From the NCBI RefSeq assembly GCF_035918315.1, contig NZ_CP142146.1:1798001-1862000 (forward strand): DNA of 64,000 nucleotides, given 5' to 3'. Both the position numbers and the translations under genes were made by a program. Below, piece by piece: positions 1-12,155 of this stretch. The notes under the pieces were generated by a model, which worked only from the letters and a program-made list of their open reading frames with translations, made no database searches and had not been told where the DNA came from. Numbering within the stretch: the stretch's first letter is position 1; each line of letters starts with the position of its first letter. Source of the DNA: Vagococcus jeotgali. Lineage in GTDB: Bacteria; Bacillota; Bacilli; Lactobacillales; Vagococcaceae.

Positions 1-129
1 ATCCACTTTTTCTTGGTCGAATGTTTTCATTTCTTTTAAGGCAACTTGTGCGTTAGCAACTAATTGGTCAATCTTGTCAGTAATCGTCTCTTCTACTACT
101 ACGTCAACTTTTTTATCTTTTGTTTTCAA
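1..129 (-). CDS. adhE: Bifunctional acetaldehyde-CoA/alcohol dehydrogenase, N-terminal fragment
   Basis: Only the first 43 codons are inside the window; the rest lies beyond the left edge. The reading begins at a TTG (127-129) placed seven bases after a strong GGAGGG ribosome binding site. The visible residues include IDQLVANAQVALKEM and FDQEKVD, which is the usual N-terminal helix of AdhE, the cytosolic enzyme that reduces acetyl-CoA to acetaldehyde and then ethanol while regenerating NAD+ in fermentation. Position next to yajC-tgt-queA, as I recall for Enterococcus, supports the call. A good promoter and Rex-like and cre-like sites lie upstream, which fits redox and carbon control. The catalytic domains cannot be seen. 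Confidence 0.85.
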   Translation of the reverse strand, partial: MKTKDKKVDVVVEETITDKIDQLVANAQVALKEMKTFDQEKVD

Positions 130-150
130 AATAATACCCTCCAGAAAAAT

Positions 151-168
151 TCGTTATTTACTTCACAA
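151..168 (-). promoter_or_regulatory. Rex-like redox operator near the adhE transcription start
   Basis: On the minus strand this reads TTGTGA-N6-TAACGA. The first half-site matches the Rex consensus TTGTGA-N6-TCACAA fully, the second in four of six bases. It sits just downstream of the adhE -10 box, where a bound repressor would block transcription. Rex control of adhE is known in Gram-positive bacteria; binding here is inferred. Confidence 0.4.
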
Positions 169-172
169 ACAA

Positions 173-201
173 AATATACAACATATCGATCCTTTTGTAA
201 A
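173..201 (-). promoter_or_regulatory. Promoter of adhE
   Basis: The -35 box is TTTACA (196-201) and the -10 box TATATT (173-178) on the minus strand, 17 bp apart. This is a near-consensus sigma-A promoter pointing into adhE. Confidence 0.75.
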
Positions 202-247
202 CATCTTTTTGTGATTTTTTCCACTTTAACAAAATGAATACGTTTTC

Positions 248-259
248 CGAAGCGCTTCG
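248..259. promoter_or_regulatory. cre-like palindrome upstream of adhE
   Basis: CGAAGCGCTTCG is a perfect 12-bp palindrome with the AAGCGCTT core of CcpA sites, about 46 bp upstream of the adhE -35 box. The outer bases (CG...CG) differ from the cre consensus (TGA...TCA), so CcpA binding is a suggestion only. Confidence 0.35.
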
Positions 260-358
260 TTGTTTAAATAAGGTTTGTTTTAGAAATAAACATATTGAAA
301 TAACCTTATAAAAAGAAAGATATCCCTATGATTGATAAAAAAATCACATGGGTTTTAT

Positions 359-390
359 AAAAAAAGAAGAAAGCTTATTTGCTTTCTTCT
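359..390 (-). terminator. Terminator of the queA-tgt-yajC operon
   Basis: A perfect 10-bp stem (365-374 with 381-390) and a 6-nt loop, followed on the minus strand by seven T residues. The stem overlaps the end of the yajC reading frame. Confidence 0.85.
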
Positions 391-758
391 GATTCTACTT
401 GCTCTTCAATAACTTCAGTCGTGTCTTCTTCCACTACTGTGTCATCTGCAACATCTGTTGTCACTGTTTCTGTCACAACTTCTGCTACTGGGGTATCACT
501 TGGTTTTACATTTTTAATAGCACCGCGTTCGAATTCTAAATAAACACCTTCACAATCAATTGTGACTGTTCCTTTATCTGTATCGATTTCATGGACAATA
601 CCGTATAATCCACCAATCGTGATGATTTCGCTTCCTGGTTTTACACTATCTAATAATTGTTGGCGTTGGTTTTGTTGTTTCTTTTGAGTACGATTCATAA
701 AAAACATCATCCCACCTAAAACTAATAGTAGTGGTAAAAAATTTGCTAATCCTCCCAT
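375..758 (-). CDS. yajC: Preprotein translocase subunit YajC
   Basis: This 127-residue protein has one N-terminal membrane segment (about residues 4-22), the basic stretch NRTQKKQQNQRQQ just after it, and the YajC core with SEIITIGGLYGIVHEID. YajC is an accessory membrane subunit of the Sec translocon that associates with SecDF. The tail after residue 85 is very acidic (Glu, Asp, Thr, Val), which is common in Lactobacillales homologues and varies in length. A GAGGTG ribosome binding site precedes the ATG. It is the last gene of the queA-tgt-yajC operon and ends in a strong hairpin terminator. Confidence 0.93.
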   Translation of the reverse strand: MGGLANFLPLLLVLGGMMFFMNRTQKKQQNQRQQLLDSVKPGSEIITIGGLYGIVHEIDTDKGTVTIDCEGVYLEFERGAIKNVKPSDTPVAEVVTETVTTDVADDTVVEEDTTEVIEEQVESEESK

Positions 759-836
759 GCTTACACCTCACTTTTCTTATTCACAGATAACTGTAACAAA
801 TTTTTAACCAATTAACTATACTTATTTTAACAAAAT

Positions 837-3033
<2,197 letters not shown>

Positions 3034-3180
3034 CTTGAACACCTATTTCCTTTCAAAAAAGCTTTCTGTAGTATTCTATCATCTTTATCTCAAAATAAAA
3101 ATAGTCCCAAGTATTAACTCATATATTTCCAATAAAAAGATATATCCATCAAGACAGTAGAAGATAAAAAGATAGTTATT

Positions 3181-3189
3181 TGGTATAAT
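3181..3189 (+). promoter_or_regulatory. Extended -10 promoter of the membrane protein gene at 3224
   Basis: TGGTATAAT combines the TGn extension with a consensus TATAAT (3184-3189). No clear -35 box is present, as is typical for extended -10 promoters. Confidence 0.6.
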
Positions 3190-3223
3190 AAAAAAAACTT
3201 GTTAAAGGAGATATGAACTTAAT

Positions 3224-3871
3224 ATGTTTAAATCTAGTATTTACGAAGCTCTCACCTTCTTCATCTTTTTAGTATTTTGGTATATTTTAGTCAAAACTAG
3301 TCGTAACGCTAAGCTAAAACGAATCGACTCAAATAGAAAAGCCATTCATACTTTGATAAAAAAGGCATACCCTTTGATTTTTACAACAACAAAAAATATT
3401 ATTCTATTAGTTTTTTTCATTTGCGCTCTTTTTATTTTTGACTTAAAAGATGTGAAAATAGCTTCATATTTTCCCGTATCACTAACTGCTTTGTCTCTAC
3501 TTTTAACGACATCTAATATTTCTAATAGTTTATTTACTAATGATGAGATTGATCCTAATAACAATATTAGAGAAATTTATTTGGGGCGAGTGCTGTTTAC
3601 GGCAATGATTTGGTTATCAATTAATATTTACTCATTTTGTATTCCCTTACTGGATTTAACTTTTTTACCAGAGCATTTCCAAAAATTAATTGTCATTATT
3701 TTTCTAGAAATTTTCTGTTTAGGGATCCTACTTATTTTCGATTTATTAGTTTCCACTATTAATATTTATTCCAAGAATTCACTTAAAGAAAAACCTACTC
3801 ACAAAAAGCATGATGCCTATATCAAGCGCCAACAAGTAAAAAAATGGCATTCAAGCTCTAGACGCAAATAA
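3224..3871 (+). CDS. Uncharacterised multi-pass membrane protein
   Basis: I do not recognise this 215-residue protein. Hydrophobic segments near residues 7-23, 55-73, 80-95, 125-147 and 153-178 suggest four or five membrane helices. The C-terminal tail from about residue 185 is strongly basic (many Lys, Arg, His) and probably cytoplasmic. It has its own extended -10 promoter and shares a bidirectional terminator with the convergent gene. The ribosome binding site AAAGGAG is about 13 bases from the ATG, longer than ideal. A second ATG lies closer to that site but opens another frame. Function unknown. Confidence 0.7.
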   Translation: MFKSSIYEALTFFIFLVFWYILVKTSRNAKLKRIDSNRKAIHTLIKKAYPLIFTTTKNIILLVFFICALFIFDLKDVKIASYFPVSLTALSLLLTTSNISNSLFTNDEIDPNNNIREIYLGRVLFTAMIWLSINIYSFCIPLLDLTFLPEHFQKLIVIIFLEIFCLGILLIFDLLVSTINIYSKNSLKEKPTHKKHDAYIKRQQVKKWHSSSRRK

Positions 3872-3900
3872 AAAAAGAAAGCTGTCTAGCTTTCTTTTTT
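3871..3900. terminator. Bidirectional terminator between two convergent genes
   Basis: A 13-bp perfect stem (3871-3883 with 3888-3900) with a GTCT loop, A-run on one side and T-run on the other. It serves both the plus gene ending at 3871 and the minus gene ending at 3907. Confidence 0.85.
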
Positions 3901-3906
3901 CATTTA

Positions 3907-4344
3907 TTATTTATTATCTTGATGTGCTTCGTGTTTTTTCTCTAAATGGTTGTCGATTTTTTCTTTAGTAAACTGTGTTGCACCTACTACTTCTTCGACA
4001 TTCCCTTTTGTTTTTAAGATTTTGTCGCCACTATGTTTGCCTTCAACTTCATCTAATTTACCTTTAACCATCATACTTGTTCCAGTACCAATCACATCAT
4101 CAATGATTTGAGATGTTTGTTTTGTAATATCATTAGCAACGGCACGAGAAGCACCAATCACTTGATCCATCTTACCTTCTCTTGCTAAGTCATCATTATG
4201 CAAGACATGTCCTGCGAATTCTTCTGCATGACCTTTAATAGATTGTTTGTTCCATTGAGGTTCTTGCATTTTTTTCCATACAGCATAGGCATAACCTGCT
4301 GCTACTCCCACTGCGATTCCTAAAATTACGTTTGATTTTTTCAT
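3907..4344 (-). CDS. CsbD-like stress-response protein with membrane anchor
   Basis: A 145-residue protein starting at the ATG at 4344, preceded by AAAGGG; an upstream in-frame ATG at 4371 has no ribosome binding site. Residues 4-22 form one hydrophobic helix (VILGIAVGVAAGYAYAVW). The C-terminal half repeats the Gly-Lys pattern of CsbD proteins: GKMDQVIGA, then VKGKLDEVEGKHSGDK, then TKGNVEEVVGATQ. CsbD-like proteins are induced by general stress in Firmicutes, but their biochemical role is not known. The single-gene unit ends at the shared terminator. Confidence 0.6.
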   Translation of the reverse strand: MKKSNVILGIAVGVAAGYAYAVWKKMQEPQWNKQSIKGHAEEFAGHVLHNDDLAREGKMDQVIGASRAVANDITKQTSQIIDDVIGTGTSMMVKGKLDEVEGKHSGDKILKTKGNVEEVVGATQFTKEKIDNHLEKKHEAHQDNK

Positions 4345-4453
4345 ATTTGTCAAACCCTTTCTTAATCTCATGATACATCTAGTATACCTTAAAACATAAG
4401 AAAGTTCTAATAATAACCCTTCGTTTCTTAAGTCATTTAATAATTATTTAATT

Positions 4454-5464
4454 TTATTCCTTCCAGTCGTATCCTAAATGTTCATAAGCTAGATAAGTCG
4501 CTACTCTTCCTCTTGACGTTCGCTTGATAAAACCTTTTTGAATAAGATATGGCTCATACATATCCTCAACAGTTTCCCGCTCCTCACTAATGTTAACTGC
4601 AATCGTTGTCAACCCTACCGGACCACCGTCATATAATTCAATCATAGCTTTTAATAGTTTTTGATCCACATAATCTAATCCCTTATGATCCACTTGTAAC
4701 ATCTTTAGAGCCTCATCAGCAATTTCATCCGTCACAAGCCCCTCACTCTTTACTTGAGCAAAATCTCTCACCCGCTTTAATAAACGATTAGCAATTCTAG
4801 GGGTTCCTCTTGATCTTAAAGCAATTTCATATGCACCACTTTCCTCAATAGTCACATCAAATATATCAGCAGAACGCAGGACAATTTCTTTTAAATCCTC
4901 TGTTTCATAATATTCCATGTGGCACACAATACCAAAACGATCCCTTAAAGGTGCTGATAACATGCCTGCTCTTGTAGTGGCCCCAACTAAAGTAAAGGGA
5001 GGTAATTCAAAATGAACAGGATGAGAAGTTGGCCCTTGACCTATCATAATATCCACATAAAAATCCTCCATAGCAGAGTATAATAATTCTTCTGCTACAC
5101 GAGGTAATCTATGAATTTCATCAATAAACAACACATCTCCTGGTTCTAATTCGTTTAATATTGCTACTAAATCTCCAGGTTTCTCAATGGCTGGACCACT
5201 AGTCGTCTTAATTTGAACATCCATTTCATTAGCAATAACCATGGCCATAGTCGTTTTCCCTAACCCTGGTGGTCCGTATAATAATACGTGATCTAGAGCC
5301 TCTTGTCTTTGCTTAGCTGCTTTGATATAAATATGAAGCTCTTCTTTGACTTTTGTTTGCCCTATGTATTGGGATAAGGTGCTTGGTCGTAAACTTTTCT
5401 CTGCCACATCTTCCATCTCATGCTCGTGGCTTTCATAAGAGACAATACGTTGTTCTTCTTCCAC
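4454..5464 (-). CDS. ruvB: Holliday junction branch migration ATPase RuvB
   Basis: RuvB is the hexameric AAA+ motor that, with RuvA, drives branch migration of Holliday junctions. The 336-residue protein shows Walker [10 protein letters not shown] (64-72), Walker B with DEIH (115-118), the sensor region GATTRAG, and the C-terminal winged helix ending in [12 protein letters not shown]. It follows ruvA by 14 bp in a two-gene operon. ruvC is not present, as expected for Firmicutes, which use RecU. Confidence 0.97.
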   Translation of the reverse strand: MEEEQRIVSYESHEHEMEDVAEKSLRPSTLSQYIGQTKVKEELHIYIKAAKQRQEALDHVLLYGPPGLGKTTMAMVIANEMDVQIKTTSGPAIEKPGDLVAILNELEPGDVLFIDEIHRLPRVAEELLYSAMEDFYVDIMIGQGPTSHPVHFELPPFTLVGATTRAGMLSAPLRDRFGIVCHMEYYETEDLKEIVLRSADIFDVTIEESGAYEIALRSRGTPRIANRLLKRVRDFAQVKSEGLVTDEIADEALKMLQVDHKGLDYVDQKLLKAMIELYDGGPVGLTTIAVNISEERETVEDMYEPYLIQKGFIKRTSRGRVATYLAYEHLGYDWKE

Positions 5465-5478
5465 GTAAGTTTACCTCC

Positions 5479-6096
5479 TTATTTTTTCATTAATAATTTT
5501 AAACCAATACGCAAATACTCATCTGTTGTTTTATCATGATGACTTTCAAGCTCTCCCTTAATTCGTTTAATATCTCTTTCAGAATAACCTAAAGCTTTTA
5601 GTGCCTCAAGGGATTCATCTAGATAAGGAGAAGTACTTGTGGCAAATAGTTTTTCTTGTGAGCCTGCCACTGGTGTTTTAACTAAATCAATGGCCACATC
5701 ATCTAATTTACCTTGTAAGTCTAAAATTAATTGTTGAGCTGTTTTCTTCCCGACACCTGGAAATTTAGTTAAATACGTAGCATCTTGTGACTCAATAGCA
5801 TTGACTAAACCTACATGATCATCTAAAGCCATAATAGCTAGACCACTTTTTGGCCCTATCCCTGATACACTAATCACTTTTAGAAACAATTGTTTTTCCT
5901 CTAAAGATGAAAAGCCATATAAGGTGTGGGCATCATCTCGAATTACTTGATGCATATAGATTTTAATTTCCTGATTTAACTTGCTAGAGTAGCGAAAGGG
6001 ATTCGCTACAGCAATCTGATAACCAATATTATTAACATCTAACACAATGTAATATGGGCTGATAAATGTCACTGCCCCTGTCATATATTCAAACAT
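5479..6096 (-). CDS. ruvA: Holliday junction DNA-binding protein RuvA
   Basis: RuvA binds four-way junctions as a tetramer and recruits RuvB. The start at ATG 6096 (205 residues, [12 protein letters not shown]) follows a well-spaced GGAG; the longer frame to 6141 lacks a site. The protein has the N-terminal OB fold, two helix-hairpin-helix motifs ([13 protein letters not shown] and [13 protein letters not shown]) and the C-terminal RuvB-contact domain ([19 protein letters not shown]). First gene of ruvAB, separated from the upstream msrB group by a terminator at 6167-6206. Confidence 0.96.
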   Translation of the reverse strand: MFEYMTGAVTFISPYYIVLDVNNIGYQIAVANPFRYSSKLNQEIKIYMHQVIRDDAHTLYGFSSLEEKQLFLKVISVSGIGPKSGLAIMALDDHVGLVNAIESQDATYLTKFPGVGKKTAQQLILDLQGKLDDVAIDLVKTPVAGSQEKLFATSTSPYLDESLEALKALGYSERDIKRIKGELESHHDKTTDEYLRIGLKLLMKK

Positions 6097-6166
6097 AATA
6101 ATCTCCTTTTCCCGTACGCATGTTCCCATAAATTGTACCACAATAGACTTTTCAGGTATAGCTAAT

Positions 6167-6206
6167 AAAAAGATGAAGCTGACTTTTAGTACAGCTCCAT
6201 CTTTTT
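6167..6206 (-). terminator. Terminator after msrB
   Basis: A 15-bp stem with one mismatch (6167-6181 with 6192-6206), ending in TTTTT on the minus strand. It separates the ymdB-to-msrB operon from ruvAB. Confidence 0.8.
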
Positions 6207-6208
6207 AT

Positions 6209-6637
6209 TTAAGATTTAAACAAAGTTAAATACTCTTTATAGCCTTGACTCTCAAGCTCTGATACTGGGATAAACTTTAAAGCTGCACCGTTAATACAGT
6301 AACGTAAACCACCTGCTTCTACTGGGCCATCAGGAAACACATGACCTAGATGAGAGTTGGCCTGCTCACTTCTTACTTCCGTTCTAACACGAGTCAAACT
6401 AGTATCTTCTAGTTCTTTTAAAGTAACAATTGGTTTTGTAAATGAAGGCCACCCACAACCTGCATCATATTTATCTAGGGAAGAAAATAGAGGTTCCCCA
6501 CTGACAATATCCACATAAATCCCCTCATCAAATAAAGCATCGTATTCACTTGTAAAAGGATACTCTGTTCCATTTTCTTGAGTTACTTGATATTGAATCG
6601 GTGTTAATCGTTTTCTTAAGTCATCTTGATTTGTCAT
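6209..6637 (-). CDS. msrB: Peptide-methionine (R)-S-oxide reductase
   Basis: MsrB repairs the R form of methionine sulfoxide in proteins. The 142-residue protein has GCGWPSF (60-66) and the catalytic Cys114 in [11 protein letters not shown]. The two CxxC pairs that bind zinc in many MsrB proteins are absent, as in other Firmicute forms. It is the last gene of a repair operon, four bases after maf, and precedes a strong terminator. Confidence 0.95.
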   Translation of the reverse strand: MTNQDDLRKRLTPIQYQVTQENGTEYPFTSEYDALFDEGIYVDIVSGEPLFSSLDKYDAGCGWPSFTKPIVTLKELEDTSLTRVRTEVRSEQANSHLGHVFPDGPVEAGGLRYCINGAALKFIPVSELESQGYKEYLTLFKS

Positions 6638-6641
6638 CTTC

Positions 6642-7193
6642 TCACCTACCTAACTCAGTAAATAATTGATTTAAATAACCAATCGGTAAACCAACAACTG
6701 AAAAATAATCACCAGAAATTGATTTTACAAATAAGCTCCCTTGATCTTGAATCCCGTAAGCACCTGCTTTATCACTAGCCTCACCAGATTTAATATATTG
6801 CTTAATATGTCCATCTTCTAATTCATAGAACACAACATCTACTATCTCTGTGTGCTCATATACGTTTTCTGGTGTGATGACACACACTGCTGTCATCACT
6901 TGATGTGTTTTACCACTTAAAGAAGATAACATGGCATAGGCATCTTGATCATCAATTGGTTTACCTAAAATGGTATCACCAAGTACAACTGTTGTGCCAC
7001 ACCCAATAATCACCTCATCAGGATATAATTCTTTGATTTTTTCAGCCTTATTTTTAGCCATTCGCTCAACGTAGTATTTTGGTGTTTCATTAATATCTAC
7101 CGTTTCATCTATGTTAGCTGGAGCAATAGTGAAATGACCTGTCACTTTTGATAATAATTCTTTTCGTCTTGGTGATTGTGAAGCTAAAATCAT
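6642..7193 (-). CDS. maf: Maf family nucleotide pyrophosphatase
   Basis: Maf proteins hydrolyse non-canonical or modified nucleoside triphosphates (dTTP/UTP type) to monophosphates. The N-terminal motif [13 protein letters not shown], the [22 protein letters not shown] segment and the C-terminal GAYGIQDQG and VVGLPIG signatures are all present in 183 residues. It lies 12 bp after mutL and 4 bp before msrB, consistent with one transcript of repair and housecleaning genes. Note Cys-Gly-Thr in the middle segment where many Maf proteins have Ala-Asp-Thr; this replaces a conserved acidic residue, so activity is not certain. Confidence 0.9.
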   Translation of the reverse strand: MILASQSPRRKELLSKVTGHFTIAPANIDETVDINETPKYYVERMAKNKAEKIKELYPDEVIIGCGTTVVLGDTILGKPIDDQDAYAMLSSLSGKTHQVMTAVCVITPENVYEHTEIVDVVFYELEDGHIKQYIKSGEASDKAGAYGIQDQGSLFVKSISGDYFSVVGLPIGYLNQLFTELGR

Positions 7194-7205
7194 CTTATCA
7201 TCTCC

Positions 7206-9137
7206 TTAATGTGGATCTTGAATTCGTTTGAATAATTTTTCCATATCTTGATTATTAAAATGGATTAAAACAGGCCTACCATGAGGACAGTTAAAGGGAT
7301 TATCACATAATTTAAGCTCCTCTAACAAGGATCTTGCTTGGATATCATTTAAATGATGATTAGCTTTAATCGATTGTTTACAACTCATCATAATCGCTGT
7401 GTCTTCTCTAAACTTGGCTACATCTACTCTACCTTCCTCTAAGAAAATAGCTATCATTTCATGAATAGCGGCCTCTTCTTGGTTTGGCTCATACCAAGTC
7501 GGGTGTGAGCGTACGATAAAGCTTTGCTTACCAAAGTCTTCAAGTTCAATTCCCACCTCTTCAAAAACAGCTATGTTTTCTTTAATACGAAAGTATTCAT
7601 CTTTTGGAAATTCTAGCACAATTGGTACAAGTAATTGCTGTAAATCATCAGTCACCTCACCTATCTTTTTCCTGAAATATTCGTATTTAATTCGTTCTTG
7701 GGCTGCATGTTGATCAATAATATAGAGACCCTCCCTACTTTGAGCAAATAAATAAGTGCCATGCATCTGTCCAAAGTATTCTAAATCCGGAAACTCATGA
7801 CTAGGTATATCCTCTTCAATAGGTTCTAATTGATCAGCTTCAATAACTGGGACATCTTTGAGTGAATGAACAGTTTGGTCTATCTCACTTGCTAAACGTA
7901 TGTCTTCATGTACAGTAAAAGGTTTTAGTGAATCAGAATCTTCTTGTGGTTTCTCAACAAAAGAAGGTGATACTTGTTCTTCATTTTTGAGATAAAAATC
8001 ACCTGTTTTAGAATCATAAGCTAAGTTAGTCTCTTTTATTTTTGGCGTCAATTTTTCTTTGGTAGAATGAAAAGATAAACTTGTCTGCTCTAAAGTACTC
8101 TCTGACTCTACTTCTCTTCTAAAAGGTTTAGTGTCGTTAACTCGAGGTATCAAAACTTCCTCACCTAAAGCTCTGGAGATACTTCGCTTAATCAACTCCA
8201 CTAATTCTTTTTCCTTGCTTAGCCTCACCTCTTGTTTTGTCGGATGAACATTCACATCTACTAAAAGTGGATCCATTTCAATAGATAAGACAGCAATAGG
8301 AAACCTGCCAACCATTAGCTTAGAGCCGTAACCTTCAACAATACTTTTATTAAGAGCAAAATTTTTAATGTAGCGGCCATTAATCATAATAGAAATATAA
8401 TTACGGCTAGCTCTTGTGACTTCTGGTAATGACACATACCCCACTAACTTAAAGTCTAAATCATCTCCTGTAACTTGCATCATTTTCTTAGCAGTCGCTA
8501 CACCATAAACACCCGCAATAGCTTGTTTTAAATCACCATTCCCTAGTGTTTTTAGCAACTGATTACCATCATGAACTAATCTAAAGGCAATACTCGGATG
8601 ACTCATTGCCAATCGATTGACCACATCAATCACATTTGATGTTTCAGTTTGTAGAGTCTTCACATACTTCAGTCTAGCTGGTGTATTGAAAAAGAGCTGG
8701 CTCACTGTCAAATTAGTTCCTTTTCTTAAAGAATGAGGCTTTTGTTCCTTAAGCTCACCTCCTGATAAAAAGACAAATGACCCTTCTTCTCCTGTCGACG
8801 TTTCTAGTGTCACTTCAGACACAGAGGCAATACTCGGTAAAGCCTCTCCCCGAAAACCTAAAGAACGAATTCTAAATAAATCTTCTCTATTATGAATCTT
8901 ACTTGTAGCATGACGCTTAAAAGCATTAAGAACATCATCACTTTCAATACCATCTCCGTTATCAATAACTTGAATAGTTTTAAGACCTGCTTCTTCAATA
9001 AATATATCAATCTGTGTGCTATTTGCGTCAATAGCATTTTCTATTAATTCTTTAACAACTGAAGCAGGTCGCTCCACTACCTCTCCAGCGGCAATCTGAT
9101 TGGCTAATATTTGAGAAAGCTCTTCAATTTTTGCCAT
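7206..9137 (-). CDS. mutL: DNA mismatch repair protein MutL
   Basis: MutL couples MutS mismatch recognition to strand removal. The N-terminal GHKL ATPase carries Glu30 and Asn34 in ELIENAIDAN, GDGI, and GFRGEAL. A low-complexity linker (about 335-450) leads to the C-terminal dimerisation and endonuclease domain with DQHAAQERIKYE (from Asp475) and the zinc motif CPHGRP (from Cys617). This is the endonuclease-active type expected in bacteria without MutH. It follows mutS by 16 bp. Confidence 0.97.
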   Translation of the reverse strand: MAKIEELSQILANQIAAGEVVERPASVVKELIENAIDANSTQIDIFIEEAGLKTIQVIDNGDGIESDDVLNAFKRHATSKIHNREDLFRIRSLGFRGEALPSIASVSEVTLETSTGEEGSFVFLSGGELKEQKPHSLRKGTNLTVSQLFFNTPARLKYVKTLQTETSNVIDVVNRLAMSHPSIAFRLVHDGNQLLKTLGNGDLKQAIAGVYGVATAKKMMQVTGDDLDFKLVGYVSLPEVTRASRNYISIMINGRYIKNFALNKSIVEGYGSKLMVGRFPIAVLSIEMDPLLVDVNVHPTKQEVRLSKEKELVELIKRSISRALGEEVLIPRVNDTKPFRREVESESTLEQTSLSFHSTKEKLTPKIKETNLAYDSKTGDFYLKNEEQVSPSFVEKPQEDSDSLKPFTVHEDIRLASEIDQTVHSLKDVPVIEADQLEPIEEDIPSHEFPDLEYFGQMHGTYLFAQSREGLYIIDQHAAQERIKYEYFRKKIGEVTDDLQQLLVPIVLEFPKDEYFRIKENIAVFEEVGIELEDFGKQSFIVRSHPTWYEPNQEEAAIHEMIAIFLEEGRVDVAKFREDTAIMMSCKQSIKANHHLNDIQARSLLEELKLCDNPFNCPHGRPVLIHFNNQDMEKLFKRIQDPH

Positions 9138-9153
9138 TTGATTATTCCCTTCT

Positions 9154-11751
9154 TTATACTTTCTTTTGTAATTCAGATAAAATATTTAATGCCTTCAGAG
9201 GTGTGATATCTAATAAATTTAATTGTTTTAATTCATCAATAACAGCCTCTTGTGCTTCATCTACTTCTGAAAACAAGCTTAACTGAGCTTCTTCCACTAA
9301 ACCACTTGCTACAGGTATAGCCTTATTCTCCTTAGCACGACTTAACTCTATGGTTTGAGACTCAAATGCCTCTAATAAATCACTAGCACGAACCAACAAC
9401 TTATCTGGTAATCCAGCAAGTTTAGCTACATGAACACCGTAACTTTTATCTGCCGGTCCTGATAACATTTTATGTAAAAAGACTAACTCACCATTTTTTT
9501 CAATAGCACCTACATGGGCATTTTTAAGAGCGGGTAACTCCTCTTCTAGACTCGTGATTTCATGATAGTGAGTCGAAAATAATGTTTTCGCTTTGACGTG
9601 TTCATGAATGTACTCAATTATCGCTTGAGCCAGTGCCATTCCGTCATAAGTCGCTGTCCCACGACCTAACTCATCAAATAAAATTAAGCTTCTAGATGTA
9701 GCATGTTTCAAAGCTTGATTGGCTTCCATCATCTCTACCATAAACGTACTTTGACCTGAAATCAAATCATCTGATGCCCCAATTCTAGTAAAAATCTGAT
9801 CGAAGATTGGCAACACTGCTGAGCTGGCAGGTACAAAACAACCAATTTGTGCCATGATGACAGTTAAGGCAAGTTGTCTCATATAGGTACTTTTGCCTGA
9901 CATATTAGGTCCGGTTATAAGTAAAATCATCGTTTCTTGGTCTAACTTAATATCATTTGGCACATAAGCTTGATGCCCTAAAAACTTTTCAACAACAGGG
10001 TGTCTACCATCAATAATGTCAATAGTTGACTCTGTGGCAGATAAACTAGGTTTAACGTATCGATACGTCTCACTAACTTCTGCAAAACTTTGTAACACAT
10101 CGATAGTCGCTACAGACTGTGCTAGTGTTTGTAAGGCACTAATACTTAATTTAACTTCCTCACGAATAGTTAAGAATAATTGATATTCTAATTCTTGTGA
10201 CTTTTCCTCAGCTTCTAAAATTAACGTTTCCATCTCTTTTAACTCAGGTGTGATATATCTCTCTGCGTTTGCTAAGGTTTGCTTACGTTCATATCTTCCA
10301 GTTGGAACGTCTTGAACGTTACTTTTTGTCACTTCAATAAAGTAACCAAATACTCGGTTAAATTTTATTTTTAACGTTTTAATTCCTGTTTCAACACGCT
10401 CCCTAGCTTCCATTTCAGCTAACCATTTTTTCCCATTTTTCATAGCATCACGGTAAGTATCTAACTCTTGATTAAATCCATCCTTAATCACATTACCTTC
10501 TGTAACTGATAAAGGTGCATCCTCATTTATGGCTTGATGAATCACACCCACTAAGTCATCCATTGGTGTCACCATTTTTAATAAATTATCCCATTCACCT
10601 TGATTAATACCAATTAAAAGCTCTCGAATAACCGGTATCTGTTCTAAAGATTTTTTAAGTTGTAACAAATCACGACCATTGACACTGCCAAAAGCTACTC
10701 GTCCTGCTAAACGCTCTAAATCATACACATGTTTTAAGTGCTCCTTTAAATCCATGCGCTCAAAATAAGCTGAAATAAAACTTTCAACCATTGCTTGACG
10801 TTGCTCAATAGTTGTCACACTAATCAGCGGTCTATCGATCCATTGTTTCAATAACCTAGCACCCATAGCTGTTTTTGTCTCATCCAGTAACCAAATCAAT
10901 GTCCCTTTTTTATCTTTTCCACGAATGGATTGGGTTAGTTCTAAATTATATTTTGAATAATAATCCATTTTCAAAAAATGACTCGGTTCATAAGTTTTAG
11001 CTTGTTGTAAATGACTTAACTGGCGTTTTTGAGTTTCTCCTAGATAAGATAGTAATAGCTGAACAGCAGATTGACTTAGTTCATCTTCTACTTTTTCGGA
11101 TAAATAACTTAATTCTGCCTGATGCGTTACCTTACTTTGTCTAGATATCAAAATGTTACGGGCCTCAAAATAGTTTGTCAACTCTTCAGGGATAGCATCA
11201 TCTACTACAATTTCTTTCGTTTCTAAACTACTACATTCATTTTTGATAGCTTCATCGTTATCTAAAGTCGTCGTTTTGATCTCTCCTGTACTTAAATCAG
11301 CATAAGCAAAACCATATTTGCTATTTGTATCATCATAAACTAGAGCTGTTAAAAAATTATTAACTTTGGCTTCTAGCTCACCATAACCTAGCATAGTACC
11401 TGGTGTAACGAGTTGAACAACTTCTCGCTTCACCATGCCTTTTGTTTCTTTAGGATCTTCTACTTGCTCACAAATAGCTACTTTATAACCCATCTCAACT
11501 AATGTTTCCACATAACCTTGAGCCGAATGATGAGGAATACCGCACATGGGAATAGGATCATCAGCATTTCTATTCCGGCTAGTCAATGTGATTTCAAGTA
11601 ATTGAGAGACTTCTTGGGCATCTTCATAAAACATTTCATAAAAATCACCTAGACGATAAAACAAAAAAGCATCTGGATATTGTGCTTTAATACCTAAGTA
11701 TTGCTCCATCATAGGGGTATGCTTTGTTTTCTTTTCCACCTTATTTTTCAC
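9154..11751 (-). CDS. mutS: DNA mismatch repair protein MutS
   Basis: MutS finds base mismatches and small loops. The mismatch-reading Phe37 and Glu39 lie in GDFYEMF. The C-terminal ABC-type ATPase has Walker [12 protein letters not shown] and Walker [13 protein letters not shown], and a helix-turn-helix end domain follows. At 865 residues it is full length. Its start overlaps the end of ymcA by 11 bases, so translation is probably coupled. Confidence 0.97.
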   Translation of the reverse strand: MKNKVEKKTKHTPMMEQYLGIKAQYPDAFLFYRLGDFYEMFYEDAQEVSQLLEITLTSRNRNADDPIPMCGIPHHSAQGYVETLVEMGYKVAICEQVEDPKETKGMVKREVVQLVTPGTMLGYGELEAKVNNFLTALVYDDTNSKYGFAYADLSTGEIKTTTLDNDEAIKNECSSLETKEIVVDDAIPEELTNYFEARNILISRQSKVTHQAELSYLSEKVEDELSQSAVQLLLSYLGETQKRQLSHLQQAKTYEPSHFLKMDYYSKYNLELTQSIRGKDKKGTLIWLLDETKTAMGARLLKQWIDRPLISVTTIEQRQAMVESFISAYFERMDLKEHLKHVYDLERLAGRVAFGSVNGRDLLQLKKSLEQIPVIRELLIGINQGEWDNLLKMVTPMDDLVGVIHQAINEDAPLSVTEGNVIKDGFNQELDTYRDAMKNGKKWLAEMEARERVETGIKTLKIKFNRVFGYFIEVTKSNVQDVPTGRYERKQTLANAERYITPELKEMETLILEAEEKSQELEYQLFLTIREEVKLSISALQTLAQSVATIDVLQSFAEVSETYRYVKPSLSATESTIDIIDGRHPVVEKFLGHQAYVPNDIKLDQETMILLITGPNMSGKSTYMRQLALTVIMAQIGCFVPASSAVLPIFDQIFTRIGASDDLISGQSTFMVEMMEANQALKHATSRSLILFDELGRGTATYDGMALAQAIIEYIHEHVKAKTLFSTHYHEITSLEEELPALKNAHVGAIEKNGELVFLHKMLSGPADKSYGVHVAKLAGLPDKLLVRASDLLEAFESQTIELSRAKENKAIPVASGLVEEAQLSLFSEVDEAQEAVIDELKQLNLLDITPLKALNILSELQKKV

Positions 11752-12139
11752 CTTCTTCTTTTTGATTTAATTTTTTTTCTAGTGAGTCATTGACTTTTTT
11801 TTGCAAGCGATTAGTCACGTGTTGCAATAAGTCATTAGCTTCAACTAAACTTTCACGATAAGCAATCACTAAGGGGTGATTATCAAATTGTTGTTGTTTC
11901 TCATCAGCTAGTCGTTTCGCTTCTTTGTAAGCATTTGGTTTATCATAATGATCAAACCTGACCATCTCTTTTTGCTGTGCTTTGATGTCATCGACCAGTC
12001 GTTGTAAACCATCATGCTCACCTATTTGACGCTCTAATTTACGATACTCTTTTATCGTATCATGATGAGCTAATTTTTCTAATAACCTATAAAACACTTG
12101 ATCTAAAACAGGCTCATACTCATATTTTTTATCAACCAT
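11741..12139 (-). CDS. ymcA: YlbF/YmcA family regulator (RicA-like)
   Basis: A 132-residue helical protein of the YlbF/YmcA family: [23 protein letters not shown] and the C-terminal [14 protein letters not shown] match the family pattern. In Bacillus subtilis, YmcA, YlbF and YaaT form a complex that acts with RNase Y on mRNA maturation and cell-fate control, and ymcA lies close to ymdB and mutS, as here. I base the YmcA rather than YlbF assignment on that gene order. The tail is rich in Lys and Glu. Confidence 0.75.
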   Translation of the reverse strand: MVDKKYEYEPVLDQVFYRLLEKLAHHDTIKEYRKLERQIGEHDGLQRLVDDIKAQQKEMVRFDHYDKPNAYKEAKRLADEKQQQFDNHPLVIAYRESLVEANDLLQHVTNRLQKKVNDSLEKKLNQKEEGEK

Positions 12140-12155
12140 CTAAGAACACCTCCGA

